From the NCBI RefSeq assembly GCF_001418005.1, contig NZ_LIOL01000008.1, positions 1 through 64,000 on the forward strand: a DNA stretch of 64,000 bases. Reading direction: 5' to 3'. Position 1 is the first letter of the stretch; every line of letters starts with the position of its first letter. A program made the position numbers and the translations under genes. Below are positions 1 through 8,288 of the stretch, one piece after another. This stretch comes from Chelatococcus sambhunathii (lineage in GTDB: Bacteria > Pseudomonadota > Alphaproteobacteria > Rhizobiales > Beijerinckiaceae). The notes beneath the pieces are model-generated. The model saw only the letters and a program-made list of their open reading frames with translations, was not told where the DNA came from and ran no database searches.

Positions 1-356
1 AAGCCAGCGACCTCGCGAGTGCCAAAGACCTGATCGGGCATCTCGCGCCGGGCTCAATGCTGCTGGCCGACAAGGGATACGACGCCAACGACCTGCGCGC
101 TGCCGTCGCCGAGCGGAACGCATGGGCGAACATCCCGCCCAAGCGCAACCGCAAGGACCCGATCTGCTTCTCCAGGCACCTCTACAAGGCGCGCAACCTC
201 GTCGAGCGCTTCTTCAACAAGATCAAACACTTCCGCCATATCGCCACCCGCTTCGACAAGACGGCGGAAAACTTCCTCGCCGCCGTGAAGCTCGCGTCCA
301 TCCGCATCTGGCTACGCGGTTATGAGTCTACGGCCTAAAATTTACGTCCCTGACAA
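1..356 (+). mobile_element. Right end of an IS5-family insertion sequence
   Basis: The transposase stop is followed at once by an AT-rich stretch (339-356) that begins a sharp drop in GC. The boundary is inferred: a minus-strand membrane-protein frame reads sensibly down to about position 356 and then runs into the complement of this tail and stops. The terminal repeat and the other end are not visible, so the exact edge may be off by several bases. Confidence 0.6.
3..338 (+). CDS. IS5-family transposase, C-terminal part (runs off window)
   Basis: The frame is open from the window edge, so only the last ~111 residues are visible. They resemble the C-terminal third of IS5-family (IS427-like) DDE transposases: an ADKGYDAND block near the start, a KRNRKDP stretch, then LVERFFNKIKHFR, which carries the final catalytic glutamate, and the common RGYESTA-type tail. 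The enzyme would cut and rejoin the element's ends. The first two catalytic aspartates lie outside the window, so integrity of the gene cannot be judged. The transposase ends only about 15-20 bases before the probable end of the element. Confidence 0.85.
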   Translation, partial: ASDLASAKDLIGHLAPGSMLLADKGYDANDLRAAVAERNAWANIPPKRNRKDPICFSRHLYKARNLVERFFNKIKHFRHIATRFDKTAENFLAAVKLASIRIWLRGYESTA

Positions 357-609
357 TTTTATTATTCTCTAATATATATGGCATCGACATAAGAAGTAGC
401 ATGATTGCTACTATAGTTATTGTGCAGATTGATTTCAGAGGTATGAATGAATAAACCAAAACAACGGGAAGTGTGATATCGATTTGAGTGGCGTCTATGC
501 CAAACTGGCCGATATATGATGTAATATATGCCCATCCGCTGAAGTATATTACAGCTACGGGGCTTGCTGCCAGTGCTCCGTCGACCAACGTGGTGCGGGC
601 TCTGTCCAT
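328..609 (-). pseudogene. Small membrane protein gene truncated by the IS
   Basis: The frame encodes an N-terminal segment with two clear hydrophobic stretches, roughly residues 10-35 (around SPVAVIYFSGWAY) and 45-80 (around LPVVLVYSF and ITIVAIMLLLMSMPYI), separated by a polar turn. I chose the ATG at 609 because GGAG lies about 9 bases upstream; an earlier ATG at 627 lacks a good ribosome site. The last residues (RDVNFRP) are encoded by the IS end, so the original C-terminus is lost. Base composition is much more AT-rich than every neighbour, which suggests foreign origin. I do not recognise the family. Confidence 0.55.
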
Positions 610-771
610 GGGGGTGTCTCCACGCATTTGTAGAAAGGCTTAACAAATAATCGTTCATGACAAAATCGGGCATTCGCTGGGAATAGAGCGAGACCCTACC
701 TTCCGTAGCGGGGTTGAATGAAACATCCGATCGCACGATGGCGATCTTTTCCGCCGCGTGAACGGCACCCA

Positions 772-800
772 TTGCCTTTCTCGTCCATCTCTGGCATAAG
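772..800 (+). promoter_or_regulatory. Candidate sigma-70 promoter for rpmI-rplT
   Basis: TTGCCT at 772-777 and CATAAG at 795-800 are 17 bases apart, close to the alphaproteobacterial TTGAC/N17/TATAAG housekeeping pattern. Transcription from here would give a leader of roughly 165 bases before rpmI. The rest of the 610-970 gap shows no convincing gene. Confidence 0.4.
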
Positions 801-901
801 CCCGGCCTCGTTCAGATCGCCCGGCTCGTTACGGGCTGCCGTGGCGGTCTGCAGCGCTTTCGAGCACATGGGCCGGTGATCGGCGCCGTTCGGGGAGCGG
901 G

Positions 902-921
902 CTCGCGGGATTGTCCGCGAG
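902..921 (+). promoter_or_regulatory. Leader hairpin upstream of rpmI
   Basis: CTCGCGG at 902-908 pairs perfectly with CCGCGAG at 915-921 around a six-base loop, about 50 bases before the rpmI start. In several bacteria L20 represses its own operon by binding structured leader RNA. Whether this hairpin takes part in such control is inference from position only. Confidence 0.35.
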
Positions 922-970
922 AGGCAAAGGCTTCGTGAAGGCACCGGCAGCGGCGGACAAGGGAAGCAAA

Positions 971-1171
971 ATGCCCAAGCTTAAGACGAAGTCGAGCGCC
1001 AAGAAGCGCTTCAAGATCTCCGGGACCGGCAAGGTCATCGCCGCGCAGGCCGGCAAGCGCCACGGCATGATCAAGCGGACCAACAAGTTCATCCGCAACC
1101 AGCGGGGCACCACCGTGCTCTTCGAGGGCGACGCGAAGAACGTCAAGAAGTTCTTCCTGCCCAACGGCTGA
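971..1171 (+). CDS. rpmI: 50S ribosomal protein L35
   Basis: A 66-residue basic protein of normal L35 length, beginning [15 protein letters not shown] and containing the GKRHGMIKR core. It is a structural component of the large ribosomal subunit. A longer in-frame start at 911 is open, but the conserved L35 N-terminus begins at the ATG at 971, with GGGAAG just upstream. It is followed 33 bases later by rplT, the usual L35-L20 pair. infC, often upstream of this pair, is not in the preceding kilobase. Confidence 0.97.
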   Translation: MPKLKTKSSAKKRFKISGTGKVIAAQAGKRHGMIKRTNKFIRNQRGTTVLFEGDAKNVKKFFLPNG

Positions 1172-1204
1172 AGCCAAACGCCCCCAGTTCCAGGAGATTA
1201 GCTC

Positions 1205-1567
1205 ATGGCCCGCGTCAAGCGTGGCGTGACCGCTCACGCCAAACACAAGAAGGTCCTCAAGGCCGCCAAGGGTTTCTACGGCCGCCGCAAGAACACGATC
1301 CGCACCGCCAAGGCGGCTGTCGATCGCGCGATGCAGTACGCCTATCGCGACCGCAAGAACAAGAAGCGCACGTTCCGCGCCCTGTGGATCCAGCGCCTCA
1401 ACGCTGCGGTGCGCGAGCACGGCCTGACCTACAGCCGATTTATCGACGGCCTCGGCAAGGCCGGGATCGAGATCGACCGCAAGGTTCTGTCGGACATCGC
1501 CATCCGCGAGCCGGAGAGCTTCAAGTCGATCGTCGAGAAAGCCAAGGCTGCGCTGCCCGCAGCCTGA
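1205..1567 (+). CDS. rplT: 50S ribosomal protein L20
   Basis: A 120-residue basic protein with the L20 hallmarks: [16 protein letters not shown] at the N-terminus, the [15 protein letters not shown] block, and the C-terminal globular part with YSRFIDGL and DRKVLSDIA. It binds 23S rRNA early in large-subunit assembly and in other bacteria also represses its operon. Length matches the family. AGGAG lies 8 bases before the ATG. It is probably co-transcribed with rpmI; pheS starts 186 bases downstream after a strong hairpin. Confidence 0.97.
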   Translation: MARVKRGVTAHAKHKKVLKAAKGFYGRRKNTIRTAKAAVDRAMQYAYRDRKNKKRTFRALWIQRLNAAVREHGLTYSRFIDGLGKAGIEIDRKVLSDIAIREPESFKSIVEKAKAALPAA

Positions 1568-1661
1568 TGCCTGTGGCGCCTGCCGGGGCAGGATCATCCG
1601 ATCCCGCCCCGCGGCCGTGCCGCAGCAGCGCATCCGCCCTACCGAGGCCCTGGAAGCGATG

Positions 1662-1680
1662 AGCGGCGCCCTGCGCCGCT
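1662..1680 (+). terminator. GC-rich hairpin between rplT and pheS
   Basis: AGCGGCGC at 1662-1669 pairs perfectly with GCGCCGCT at 1673-1680 around a three-base loop. No T-run follows, so it could be a weak or factor-dependent terminator, or an attenuator-like structure ahead of pheS. I saw no obvious phenylalanine-rich leader peptide. Confidence 0.35.
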
Positions 1681-1753
1681 CGCCTCATCGCGGCCCGAGG
1701 GCTTGACGGTCCTTCGGCCGTTGCCGACAAGCGGTAACCACCCCGAGGGACCG

Positions 1754-2836
1754 ATGACCGATATTCCTACTCTCGAACGCACGCTCATCGGCGCCGTCGC
1801 CGCCGCGGCGGACGAGGCCGCGCTCGAAGCCGTGCGCGTCTCCGCGCTGGGCAAGAAAGGCAGCGTTTCCGAGCTCCTGAAGACGCTCGGCGCCATGACG
1901 CCAGAAGAGCGGCGCGAAAAGGGCCCGCTCATCAACGGCCTGCGCGACCGTGTCAATGCCGCCATCGCCGAGCGCAAGGCCAAGCTCGAGGAGAAGGCAC
2001 TCGCCGCGCGCCTCGCGGCCGAGCGCGTCGACGTCACGCTGCCGCTCCAGGAAGGGCCGCAGACGCGCGGGCGCATCCACCCCATCTCGCAGGTCATCGA
2101 CGAACTGACGGCGATCTTCGCCGACATGGGCTTCTCCATCGCCGAGGGGCCGGACATCGAGACCGACTTCTACAACTTCACGGCGCTCAACTTCCCCGCC
2201 GGCCATCCGGCCCGGGACATGCACGACACCTTCTTCCTGCCGCCTGACGACAACGGCGAGCGCAAGGTGCTGCGCACGCACACGAGCCCGGTGCAGATCC
2301 GCACCATGCTCGGCCAGAAGCCGCCGATCCGCGTCATCATCCCGGGCCGGACCTACCGCTGCGACTCGGACCAGACGCACACGCCGATGTTCCACCAGGT
2401 GGAGGGGCTCGTCATCGACAAGTCCTCCCACATCGGCCACCTGAAGTGGATCCTCGAGGAGTTCTGCAAGGCCTTCTTCGAGGTCGACCAGGTGAAGATG
2501 CGCTTCCGCCCCTCCTTCTTCCCCTTCACCGAGCCGTCGGCGGAGGTGGACATCCAGTGCTCGCGCAAGGGCGGCGAGATCCGCTTCGGCGAGGGCGACG
2601 ACTGGCTGGAGATCCTGGGATGCGGCATGGTGCACCCCAACGTGCTCCGCAACTGCGGGCTCGACCCGGACGAGTACCAGGGCTTCGCCTGGGGCATGGG
2701 CATCGACCGCATCGCGATGCTGAAATATGGCATGCCGGACCTGCGTCCCTTCTTCGAGGCGGACGTGCGCTGGCTGTCGCACTACGGCTTCCGCCCGCTC
2801 GACCTGCCGACGCTGGCCGGAGGGCTGTCGTCGTGA
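1754..2836 (+). CDS. pheS: Phenylalanine--tRNA ligase alpha subunit
   Basis: A 360-residue class II aminoacyl-tRNA synthetase subunit that forms the (alpha-beta)2 enzyme charging tRNA-Phe. The N-terminal ~90 residues are the helical tRNA-binding arm ([13 protein letters not shown]). The catalytic core follows, with GRIHPISQ, the motif 2 region around [12 protein letters not shown] and [21 protein letters not shown], and the motif 3 region [20 protein letters not shown]. The start has GAGGGA 4 bases upstream. Its partner pheT is downstream but not adjacent: a repeat pair and a DUF559 gene lie between them. Confidence 0.97.
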   Translation: MTDIPTLERTLIGAVAAAADEAALEAVRVSALGKKGSVSELLKTLGAMTPEERREKGPLINGLRDRVNAAIAERKAKLEEKALAARLAAERVDVTLPLQEGPQTRGRIHPISQVIDELTAIFADMGFSIAEGPDIETDFYNFTALNFPAGHPARDMHDTFFLPPDDNGERKVLRTHTSPVQIRTMLGQKPPIRVIIPGRTYRCDSDQTHTPMFHQVEGLVIDKSSHIGHLKWILEEFCKAFFEVDQVKMRFRPSFFPFTEPSAEVDIQCSRKGGEIRFGEGDDWLEILGCGMVHPNVLRNCGLDPDEYQGFAWGMGIDRIAMLKYGMPDLRPFFEADVRWLSHYGFRPLDLPTLAGGLSS

Positions 2837-2859
2837 TGGCCGAGGCCGGGATGGTGCTG

Positions 2860-2898
2860 CCCTCTCCCCCCTCGTGGGGGAGAGCTGGAGAGGGGGGG
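2860..2898. repeat. GC-rich palindromic repeat, copy A
   Basis: CTCTCCCCC at 2862-2870 pairs perfectly with GGGGGAGAG at 2876-2884, loop CTCGT, followed by a G-rich tail to 2898. It is an inverted copy of the element at 2943-2980. It looks like the palindromic intergenic repeats common in alphaproteobacterial genomes. Confidence 0.7.
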
Positions 2899-2942
2899 CG
2901 GTACCGCCGCTCGAAGGCTTCGATCTGGATGGCGCGCGGCTT

Positions 2943-2980
2943 CCCTCCCTCCCTAACCCTCCCCCACGAGGGGGGAGGGG
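2943..2980. repeat. GC-rich palindromic repeat, copy B (inverted)
   Basis: CCCTCCCCC at 2957-2965 pairs perfectly with GGGGGAGGG at 2971-2979 around ACGAG. Read on the opposite strand it aligns with copy A through stem, loop (CTCGT) and G-rich tail. The two copies face each other about 45 bases apart, just ahead of the DUF559 gene. Confidence 0.7.
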
Positions 2981-3000
2981 ATCCGCGGGAGGACATCGGC

Positions 3001-3402
3001 GTGCGCAACGGGCAACGCGACCGGGCAAGGCGCCTGCGCCGGGACCTCACACCGGCTGAACGCAAGCTCTGGCATGCGTTGACGGTCCACCGCTTCCACG
3101 GCCTGCACGTGCGCCGGCAGGCGCCCGTCGGCCGCTACATCGTGGACTTCGTTTGCCATGAGGCCCGTCTCGTCATCGAAGTGGACGGTGCACAGCACGG
3201 TTTCGAGGTCCGCAGCGCGGCGGATGCCGCCCGTGACACCTGGCTCGAACAGCAGGGCTACCGCGTCCTGCGTTTCTGGAATGGGCAGGTGCTGAACGAA
3301 TTCGACAGCGTCCTCGATACCATCCTGGCTGCCGTCGCTCACCGCCATCCTTCCTCCGTGTCCCGCCTCACCGAGGGCGGTTCTGGTGGAGCTGTCTCAT
3401 GA
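3001..3402 (+). CDS. DUF559 domain protein (endonuclease fold) inserted in pheST
   Basis: A 133-residue protein of the DUF559 family, which belongs to the restriction-endonuclease-like (PD-(D/E)XK) fold related to very-short-patch-repair nucleases. Visible features are the basic LTPAERKLW block (residues ~16-24), an [13 protein letters not shown] strand with D49, and [10 protein letters not shown] (residues 57-66) with E60 and D62 as likely metal ligands. I chose the GTG at 3001, which has GGGAGG 8 bases upstream; the frame is open further upstream but only through the repeats. The stop overlaps the pheT ATG (ATGA), so translation is coupled. Substrate and biological role are unknown. Confidence 0.8.
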   Translation: MRNGQRDRARRLRRDLTPAERKLWHALTVHRFHGLHVRRQAPVGRYIVDFVCHEARLVIEVDGAQHGFEVRSAADAARDTWLEQQGYRVLRFWNGQVLNEFDSVLDTILAAVAHRHPSSVSRLTEGGSGGAVS

Positions 3403-5825
3403 AGTTCACCCTCTCCTGGCTCAAGGACCACCTCGATACCGACGCGACGGTCCAGGACGTCGCCGACACGCTCAACCGCATCGGCCTCGAGGTCGAGGCA
3501 GTGGAGGACAAGGCGGCGCTCTTCGCGCCCTATGTCATCGCGCATGTCGTCTCGGCCGAGCAGCATCCCAATGCCGACCGGCTCCGCGTCTGCATGGTCG
3601 ACACCGGCCGCGGCGAGCCGCCGGTGCAGGTCGTCTGCGGCGCGCCCAACGCGCGCACTGGCATGAAGAGCGTCTTCGCCCCGGCCGGCACCTACATTCC
3701 CGGCAAGGGCATCACGCTGACGGTCGGCACCATCCGCGGCGTCGAGAGCCGCGGCATGCTGTGCTCGGCCTTCGAGCTCGAATTGTCGGACGACCACGAG
3801 GGCATCATCGACCTGCCCGAGGATGCGCCGGTCGGCCAGCCCTTCGCGGCCTATGCGGGCATCGACGATCCCGTGATCGAGATCGCCGTGACGCCGAACC
3901 GGGCCGACGCGCTCGGCATCGCCGGCATCGCACGCGACCTCGCCGCCGCGGGCCTCGGCCGTTTGAAGACGCCGGCGGTCGCGGCCGTTCCCGGCAAAGG
4001 CCCGTGCCCGGTCTCCGTCTCGCTCGCCTTCACGGGCGAAGACGCGCACCTGTGCCCGGCCTTCGCGCTGCGCCTCGTGCGCGGCGTGAAGAACGGCCCG
4101 TCGCCCGCGTGGCTGCAGCGGCGCCTGAAGGCCATCGGCCTCAGGCCCATCAACGCCCTCGTCGACATCACCAACTACATCACCTTCGACCGCGGGCGGC
4201 CGCTGCACGTCTTCGACGCGAAGAAGGTCACGGGCAACCTCGTCGTGCGTCATGCGCGCGACGGCGAGGAGGTGCTGGCGCTCGACGGGCGTAGCTACGC
4301 ACTCGACCCGTCCATGGTCGTCATCGCCGACGACAACGGCGTTGAATCGATCGGCGGCATCATGGGCGGCGAGCATTCCGGCTGCGACGAGACGACCACC
4401 GACGTACTGATCGAGTCGGCGCTCTGGGACCCGCTCAACATCGCCCAGACGGGGCGCAAGCTCGGCATCGTCTCCGACGCGCGCTACCGCTTCGAGCGCG
4501 GGGTCGATCCTGCCTTCTGCGAGCCGGGCCTCGCGCTCGCGACGCAGATGGTGCTCGACCTGTGCGGCGGCGAGGCGAGCGAGGCGACGCTCGCCGGCAC
4601 CATTCCCGATACCCGGCGGGCGCTCGCCTTCCCCTATGCGGAGGTCAAGCGCCTCACCGGCCTCGACCTGCCGGCCGAGACTATGCGCGGTACGCTCGAA
4701 GCGCTCGGCTTCCTCGTCGCCGGCACGGGCGACGTCGTCGAGGTGATGCCGCCGTCGTGGCGGGCGGATATCGAGGGCAAGGCCGACCTCGTCGAGGAGG
4801 TGATGCGCATCACCGGGCTCGACAACGTGCCGGCCGTGCCCTTCCCCCGACTCGAGGCGGCGGTCGCCAAGCCCGTGCTGACGTTGTTGCAGAAGCGCAC
4901 ACGCCTCGCCAAGCGCACGCTCGCCGCGCGCGGGCTCGTGGAGGCCGTCACCTGGTCCTTCATCGGCAAGGCCGAGGCGGGGCTGTTCGGCGGCGGCGAT
5001 CCGCGCCTCGCGCTCGCCAACCCGATCGCACCCGAGCTGTCTGACATGCGGCCGAGCCTCGTGCCGGGCCTCGCCAGGGCGGCGCAGAAGAACGCCGACC
5101 GCGGCCATCCGGACGTCGCGCTGTTCGAGGTCGGCCAGGTCTTCGCCTCCGACGAGCCGGAAGGGCAGACGATCGTCGCCTGCGCCCTGCGCCGCGGCAC
5201 GGCACGGGCGGAGGGCGTCGGCCGCCGCTGGGACGGCGAAGCGAAGCCCGTCGATGTCTTCGACGCCAAGGCCGATGCCATGGCGCTGCTCGCCGCGCTC
5301 GGCATCCCGACGGGCGGGCTGCAGATCGTGCCCGGCGGTCCGGACTGGTACCACCCGGGCCGCTCGGCGACACTGCAGTTCGGCCCGAAGGCCGTCATCG
5401 GCGCCTTCGGCGAGCTTCACCCGCGTATCTTGAAGGCGCTTGACATCAAGGGTCCGCTCGTCGCCTTCGAACTGACGCTCGATGCGCTGCCGGCGCCCAA
5501 GGCGAAGCCGACCAAGATGAAGCCGAAGCTGGCCCTGTCCGACTTCCAGCCGCTGACGCGCGACTTCGCCTTCGTTGTCGACCGCGAGGTCGCGGCGGCG
5601 GAGATCGTCAAGTCGGCCGGTGCGGCCGACCGCAACCTCGTCACCGACGTCACGGTCTTCGACGTCTACGAGGGGCCGCACGTCGGCGAGGGCAAGAAGT
5701 CCGTCGCCATCGCCGTGACGCTGCAGCCGACCGACAAGACGCTCACCGATGCTGAGATCGAGGCCGTCTCGGCGAAGATCGTCGAGCAGGTGGCGAAGAA
5801 GACCGGGGCGACGCTCAGGGGATAG
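3399..5825 (+). CDS. pheT: Phenylalanine--tRNA ligase beta subunit
   Basis: An 808-residue large subunit of PheRS with the expected domain order: an N-terminal B1 part ([14 protein letters not shown]), an EMAP/OB-type tRNA-binding domain (residues ~40-150, [16 protein letters not shown]), the B3/B4 editing domain (around [14 protein letters not shown]), B5 (residues ~400-475), the catalytic-like core, and a C-terminal ferredoxin-fold anticodon-binding domain ([16 protein letters not shown] onward). Length is normal. It starts within the last codons of the DUF559 gene. Confidence 0.97.
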   Translation: MKFTLSWLKDHLDTDATVQDVADTLNRIGLEVEAVEDKAALFAPYVIAHVVSAEQHPNADRLRVCMVDTGRGEPPVQVVCGAPNARTGMKSVFAPAGTYIPGKGITLTVGTIRGVESRGMLCSAFELELSDDHEGIIDLPEDAPVGQPFAAYAGIDDPVIEIAVTPNRADALGIAGIARDLAAAGLGRLKTPAVAAVPGKGPCPVSVSLAFTGEDAHLCPAFALRLVRGVKNGPSPAWLQRRLKAIGLRPINALVDITNYITFDRGRPLHVFDAKKVTGNLVVRHARDGEEVLALDGRSYALDPSMVVIADDNGVESIGGIMGGEHSGCDETTTDVLIESALWDPLNIAQTGRKLGIVSDARYRFERGVDPAFCEPGLALATQMVLDLCGGEASEATLAGTIPDTRRALAFPYAEVKRLTGLDLPAETMRGTLEALGFLVAGTGDVVEVMPPSWRADIEGKADLVEEVMRITGLDNVPAVPFPRLEAAVAKPVLTLLQKRTRLAKRTLAARGLVEAVTWSFIGKAEAGLFGGGDPRLALANPIAPELSDMRPSLVPGLARAAQKNADRGHPDVALFEVGQVFASDEPEGQTIVACALRRGTARAEGVGRRWDGEAKPVDVFDAKADAMALLAALGIPTGGLQIVPGGPDWYHPGRSATLQFGPKAVIGAFGELHPRILKALDIKGPLVAFELTLDALPAPKAKPTKMKPKLALSDFQPLTRDFAFVVDREVAAAEIVKSAGAADRNLVTDVTVFDVYEGPHVGEGKKSVAIAVTLQPTDKTLTDAEIEAVSAKIVEQVAKKTGATLRG

Positions 5826-5986
5826 GGCGGCATCATTGGCCCGCGTCTCTCGTTGTGCCGGATAGGCGCGATCGAGTCTTCGGAGCCGAGCGACCTGTCT
5901 CCCTCCTCGCCGCAAGCGGGGGGAGCGAGGTGTGGCGCTCCGGCTGTTGCGCCCTGTATAAGGGGCCGTCTCCGGAGCCGAACGTC

Positions 5987-6283
5987 GTGCGCCTTCTCGC
6001 CGTCCTCGCCCTCGTCTGCCTTGCCTGCGCCGCGCTGGCCCAGGGCAAGCCGCGCACGATCGCGGACTGCGAGCGGATCGACGAGCCGCTCGCCTACAAC
6101 GCCTGTCTAGCCTCCTTCGGCCCCAGGCAGGGGCAGCGCAATTTCGTGCCGGCAGGAGAAGCCGCGGCGGAAAGTGCGCAGCGGGCAGCGCCGGCGCGCG
6201 GCATGAAGGGCGCCGTTTCCTCCGGCCGCCGCAAGGACGGCAAGGCCTTCGTCATCTTCGACGTGACGCCCGGCAAGCGCTGA
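5987..6283 (+). CDS. Small secreted protein of unknown function
   Basis: I place the start at the GTG at 5987, because the next ~20 residues (VRLLAVLALVCLACAALAQG) form a textbook Sec signal peptide; the frame upstream is open but has no signal. The mature part is about 78 residues with two cysteines in DCERIDEPLAYNACLASFGP and a basic C-terminal RRKDGKAFVIFDVTPGKR. Similar short periplasmic proteins occur in Hyphomicrobiales, but I know of no function. TATAAG at 5957-5962 could be a -10 box. It converges on moeB with 3 bases between the stops. Confidence 0.6.
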   Translation: MRLLAVLALVCLACAALAQGKPRTIADCERIDEPLAYNACLASFGPRQGQRNFVPAGEAAAESAQRAAPARGMKGAVSSGRRKDGKAFVIFDVTPGKR

Positions 6284-6286
6284 AGT

Positions 6287-7090
6287 TCAGCCGTCGGCGG
6301 CGACGGCCGCCGTGCCGCTCAGCGGGTTCTCCGGGTCCCATCCGTACGTCAGGGTCTCGAAGCGCATGGAGCGCGCATCGACCATCAGCAGGCGGCCGAC
6401 GAGCGGCTCGCCGAAGCCGACGATGGCGCGGATGACCTCGAGAGCCATCAGCGAGCCCATGACGCCGGCGAGCGCGCCGAGGATGCCGGCCTCCTCGCAG
6501 GTGGGCACCGTGCCGGGGGGCGGCGGGCTCGGAAAGAGACAGCGGTAGGTGGGGTTGGGCGTGCCGTCCGGGCCGCGCTCGAAGGGGCGCAGCGTCGTCA
6601 GCGACGCGTCGAAGGTGCCGAGCGCCGCCGTGACGAGCGGCTTTTTCTCGTAATAGCAGGCATCCGCCACGGCATAGCGCGTGGCGAAATTGTCGGAGCC
6701 GTCGGCAACGACGTCATAGGCCGCGACGAGGGCGCGCACATTCTCGGCATTCAAGCGCAGCGGGTGGCGCGCGACGGTGACATGAGGATTGAGCCGGGCG
6801 ATGGCCGCGGCGGCGCTGTCGACCTTCGGCGTACCGACGTCCGCCGTGCCGTGGATGATCTGGCGCTGGAGGTTGGACAGGGAGACGACGTCGTCATCGA
6901 CAATGCCGAGCGTGCCGACGCCGGCCGCGGCGAGATATTGCAACAGCGGCGCGCCGAGCCCGCCGGCGCCGATGGCGAGAACGCGCGCCTTCTTCAGTTT
7001 CAGTTGCCCGGGGCCGCCGACATCGCGCAGCACGATGTGGCGGGCATAGCGCTCGATCTCTTCGGGGGACAGGCTGGCAGCATTCGTCAT
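6287..7090 (-). CDS. moeB: MoeB/ThiF-family adenylyltransferase
   Basis: A 267-residue E1-like enzyme that adenylates the C-terminal Gly-Gly of MoaD (or ThiS), activating it for sulfur transfer in molybdopterin or thiamine synthesis. The nucleotide-binding GAGGLGAP is at residues 41-48, the SNLQRQIIH signature follows, and DGSDNFATRYAVADA carries the conserved aspartate. The YRCLFPSPPPPGTVPTC stretch is typical of MoeB. The C-terminal zinc CxxC of the E. coli protein is replaced by DPENPLSG, which I believe is usual in alphaproteobacteria. No moa or thi gene is nearby. Confidence 0.88.
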   Translation of the reverse strand: MTNAASLSPEEIERYARHIVLRDVGGPGQLKLKKARVLAIGAGGLGAPLLQYLAAAGVGTLGIVDDDVVSLSNLQRQIIHGTADVGTPKVDSAAAAIARLNPHVTVARHPLRLNAENVRALVAAYDVVADGSDNFATRYAVADACYYEKKPLVTAALGTFDASLTTLRPFERGPDGTPNPTYRCLFPSPPPPGTVPTCEEAGILGALAGVMGSLMALEVIRAIVGFGEPLVGRLLMVDARSMRFETLTYGWDPENPLSGTAAVAADG

Positions 7091-7267
7091 GGCGCGACAA
7101 TAGCCCCGGGCGCGGCGGGCCGGAAGGCGGCGCGGTGATGGCTGTGCATGGTGCCTGCCGGGCGGGTCGGGCGGCTCTTGGAATCCGCTGCCGAGCCGTG
7201 CCATCGTAGATGCCAAGCGGGCGCGGCCAGGAAGCCGACGCCCGCATGCCACGAAGGGGAAGCTTCC

Positions 7268-8266
7268 ATGCGTTTCAGGACCCTCGGCCTCGCGCTCGCC
7301 GGTCTCGCCGCCAGCGCCGCAGCCGCGCTCGCGCAGGATTTCAAGCCCGCCATCGTCTATGACCTCGGCGGCAAGTTCGACAAATCCTTCAACGAAGGCG
7401 TCTATGACGGCGCCGAGAAGTTCAAGGCCGAGACCGGTGTCGCCTATCGCGATTTCGAGCCGCAAAACGACGCCCAGCGCGAGCAGGCACTGCGCCGCTT
7501 CGCGCGCGACGGCTATTCCCCCATCGTCGCCGTCGGCTTCAGCCAGGCAAGCGCGGTAGAGAAGGTGGCCGGCGAATTTCCCGACCTGAAGTTCGCCATC
7601 ATCGACATGGTGGTCGAGCGGCCGAACGTGCAGTCGATCCTTTTCAAGGAGCAGGAAGGCTCCTTTCTGGTCGGCATGCTGGCGGCGATGGCCTCGAAGA
7701 CCGGTAAGGTCGGCTTCGTCGGCGGCATGGACGTGCCGCTCATTCGCGCCTTCGCCTGTGGTTACGTGCAGGGTGTCAAGCACGCCAACCCGCAGGCCGA
7801 GATCTTCCAGAACATGACCGGTACGACGGGTGCGGCCTGGAACGACCCGGTGAAGGGCGGCGAACTTGCCAAGAGCCAGATCGACCGTGGCGCCGATGTC
7901 GTCTACCACGCCGCCGGCGGCACCGGCATCGGCGTGCTGCGCGCGGCGGCCGATGCCGGCAAGCTCGGCATCGGCGTCGATTCCAACCAGAACGGCCTGC
8001 ACCCGGGCAAGGTGCTGACCTCGATGCTGAAGCGCGTCGACACGGCGACTTACAAGACCTTCATGGATGCCAAGGACGGAAAATGGCAGTCTGGCGTCGT
8101 GAACCTGGGGCTCGCTGAGGAGGGCGTGGCCTGGGCGCTCGACGATAACAACCGCTCGCTCATTACCCCGGAGATGAAGGAGGCGGTCGACAAGGCTGCC
8201 GAGGAGATCAAGGCCGGTACCATCAAGGTGCACGACTATCGCTCCGACAACAAATGCCCCGTCTGA
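7268..8266 (+). CDS. BMP-family nucleoside-binding lipoprotein-like protein (ABC importer)
   Basis: A 332-residue periplasmic binding protein of the Bmp/PnrA (basic membrane protein) family, which bind purine or other nucleosides. A Sec signal peptide ends at about residue 23 (SAAAALAQD). Family signatures are GGKFDKSFNEGVYDGAEKF, IDMVVERPNVQSILF, and GFVGGMDVPLIRAFACGY. The cleavage site is AQ-D with no lipobox cysteine, so it is soluble in the periplasm. AAGGGGAAG precedes the ATG. It heads an operon with the ATPase, two permeases, cdd and a nucleoside phosphorylase, which supports nucleosides as substrate. Confidence 0.92.
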   Translation: MRFRTLGLALAGLAASAAAALAQDFKPAIVYDLGGKFDKSFNEGVYDGAEKFKAETGVAYRDFEPQNDAQREQALRRFARDGYSPIVAVGFSQASAVEKVAGEFPDLKFAIIDMVVERPNVQSILFKEQEGSFLVGMLAAMASKTGKVGFVGGMDVPLIRAFACGYVQGVKHANPQAEIFQNMTGTTGAAWNDPVKGGELAKSQIDRGADVVYHAAGGTGIGVLRAAADAGKLGIGVDSNQNGLHPGKVLTSMLKRVDTATYKTFMDAKDGKWQSGVVNLGLAEEGVAWALDDNNRSLITPEMKEAVDKAAEEIKAGTIKVHDYRSDNKCPV

Positions 8267-8288
8267 GCGGCCAGGGTCGTCACGCGTG

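Noticed and set aside
696-944. Minus-strand frame between the truncated membrane gene and rpmI
   Set aside because: No ribosome site and no recognisable protein features; it overlaps the likely rpmI promoter and leader.
1662-1680. Phe-rich attenuator leader before pheS
   Set aside because: A hairpin is present but no short leader frame with consecutive Phe codons is visible.
3339-5915. 858-residue open frame on the minus strand opposite pheT
   Set aside because: It is a shadow of pheT in a GC-rich genome: Arg/Gly/Asp-rich, no start site, no domain.
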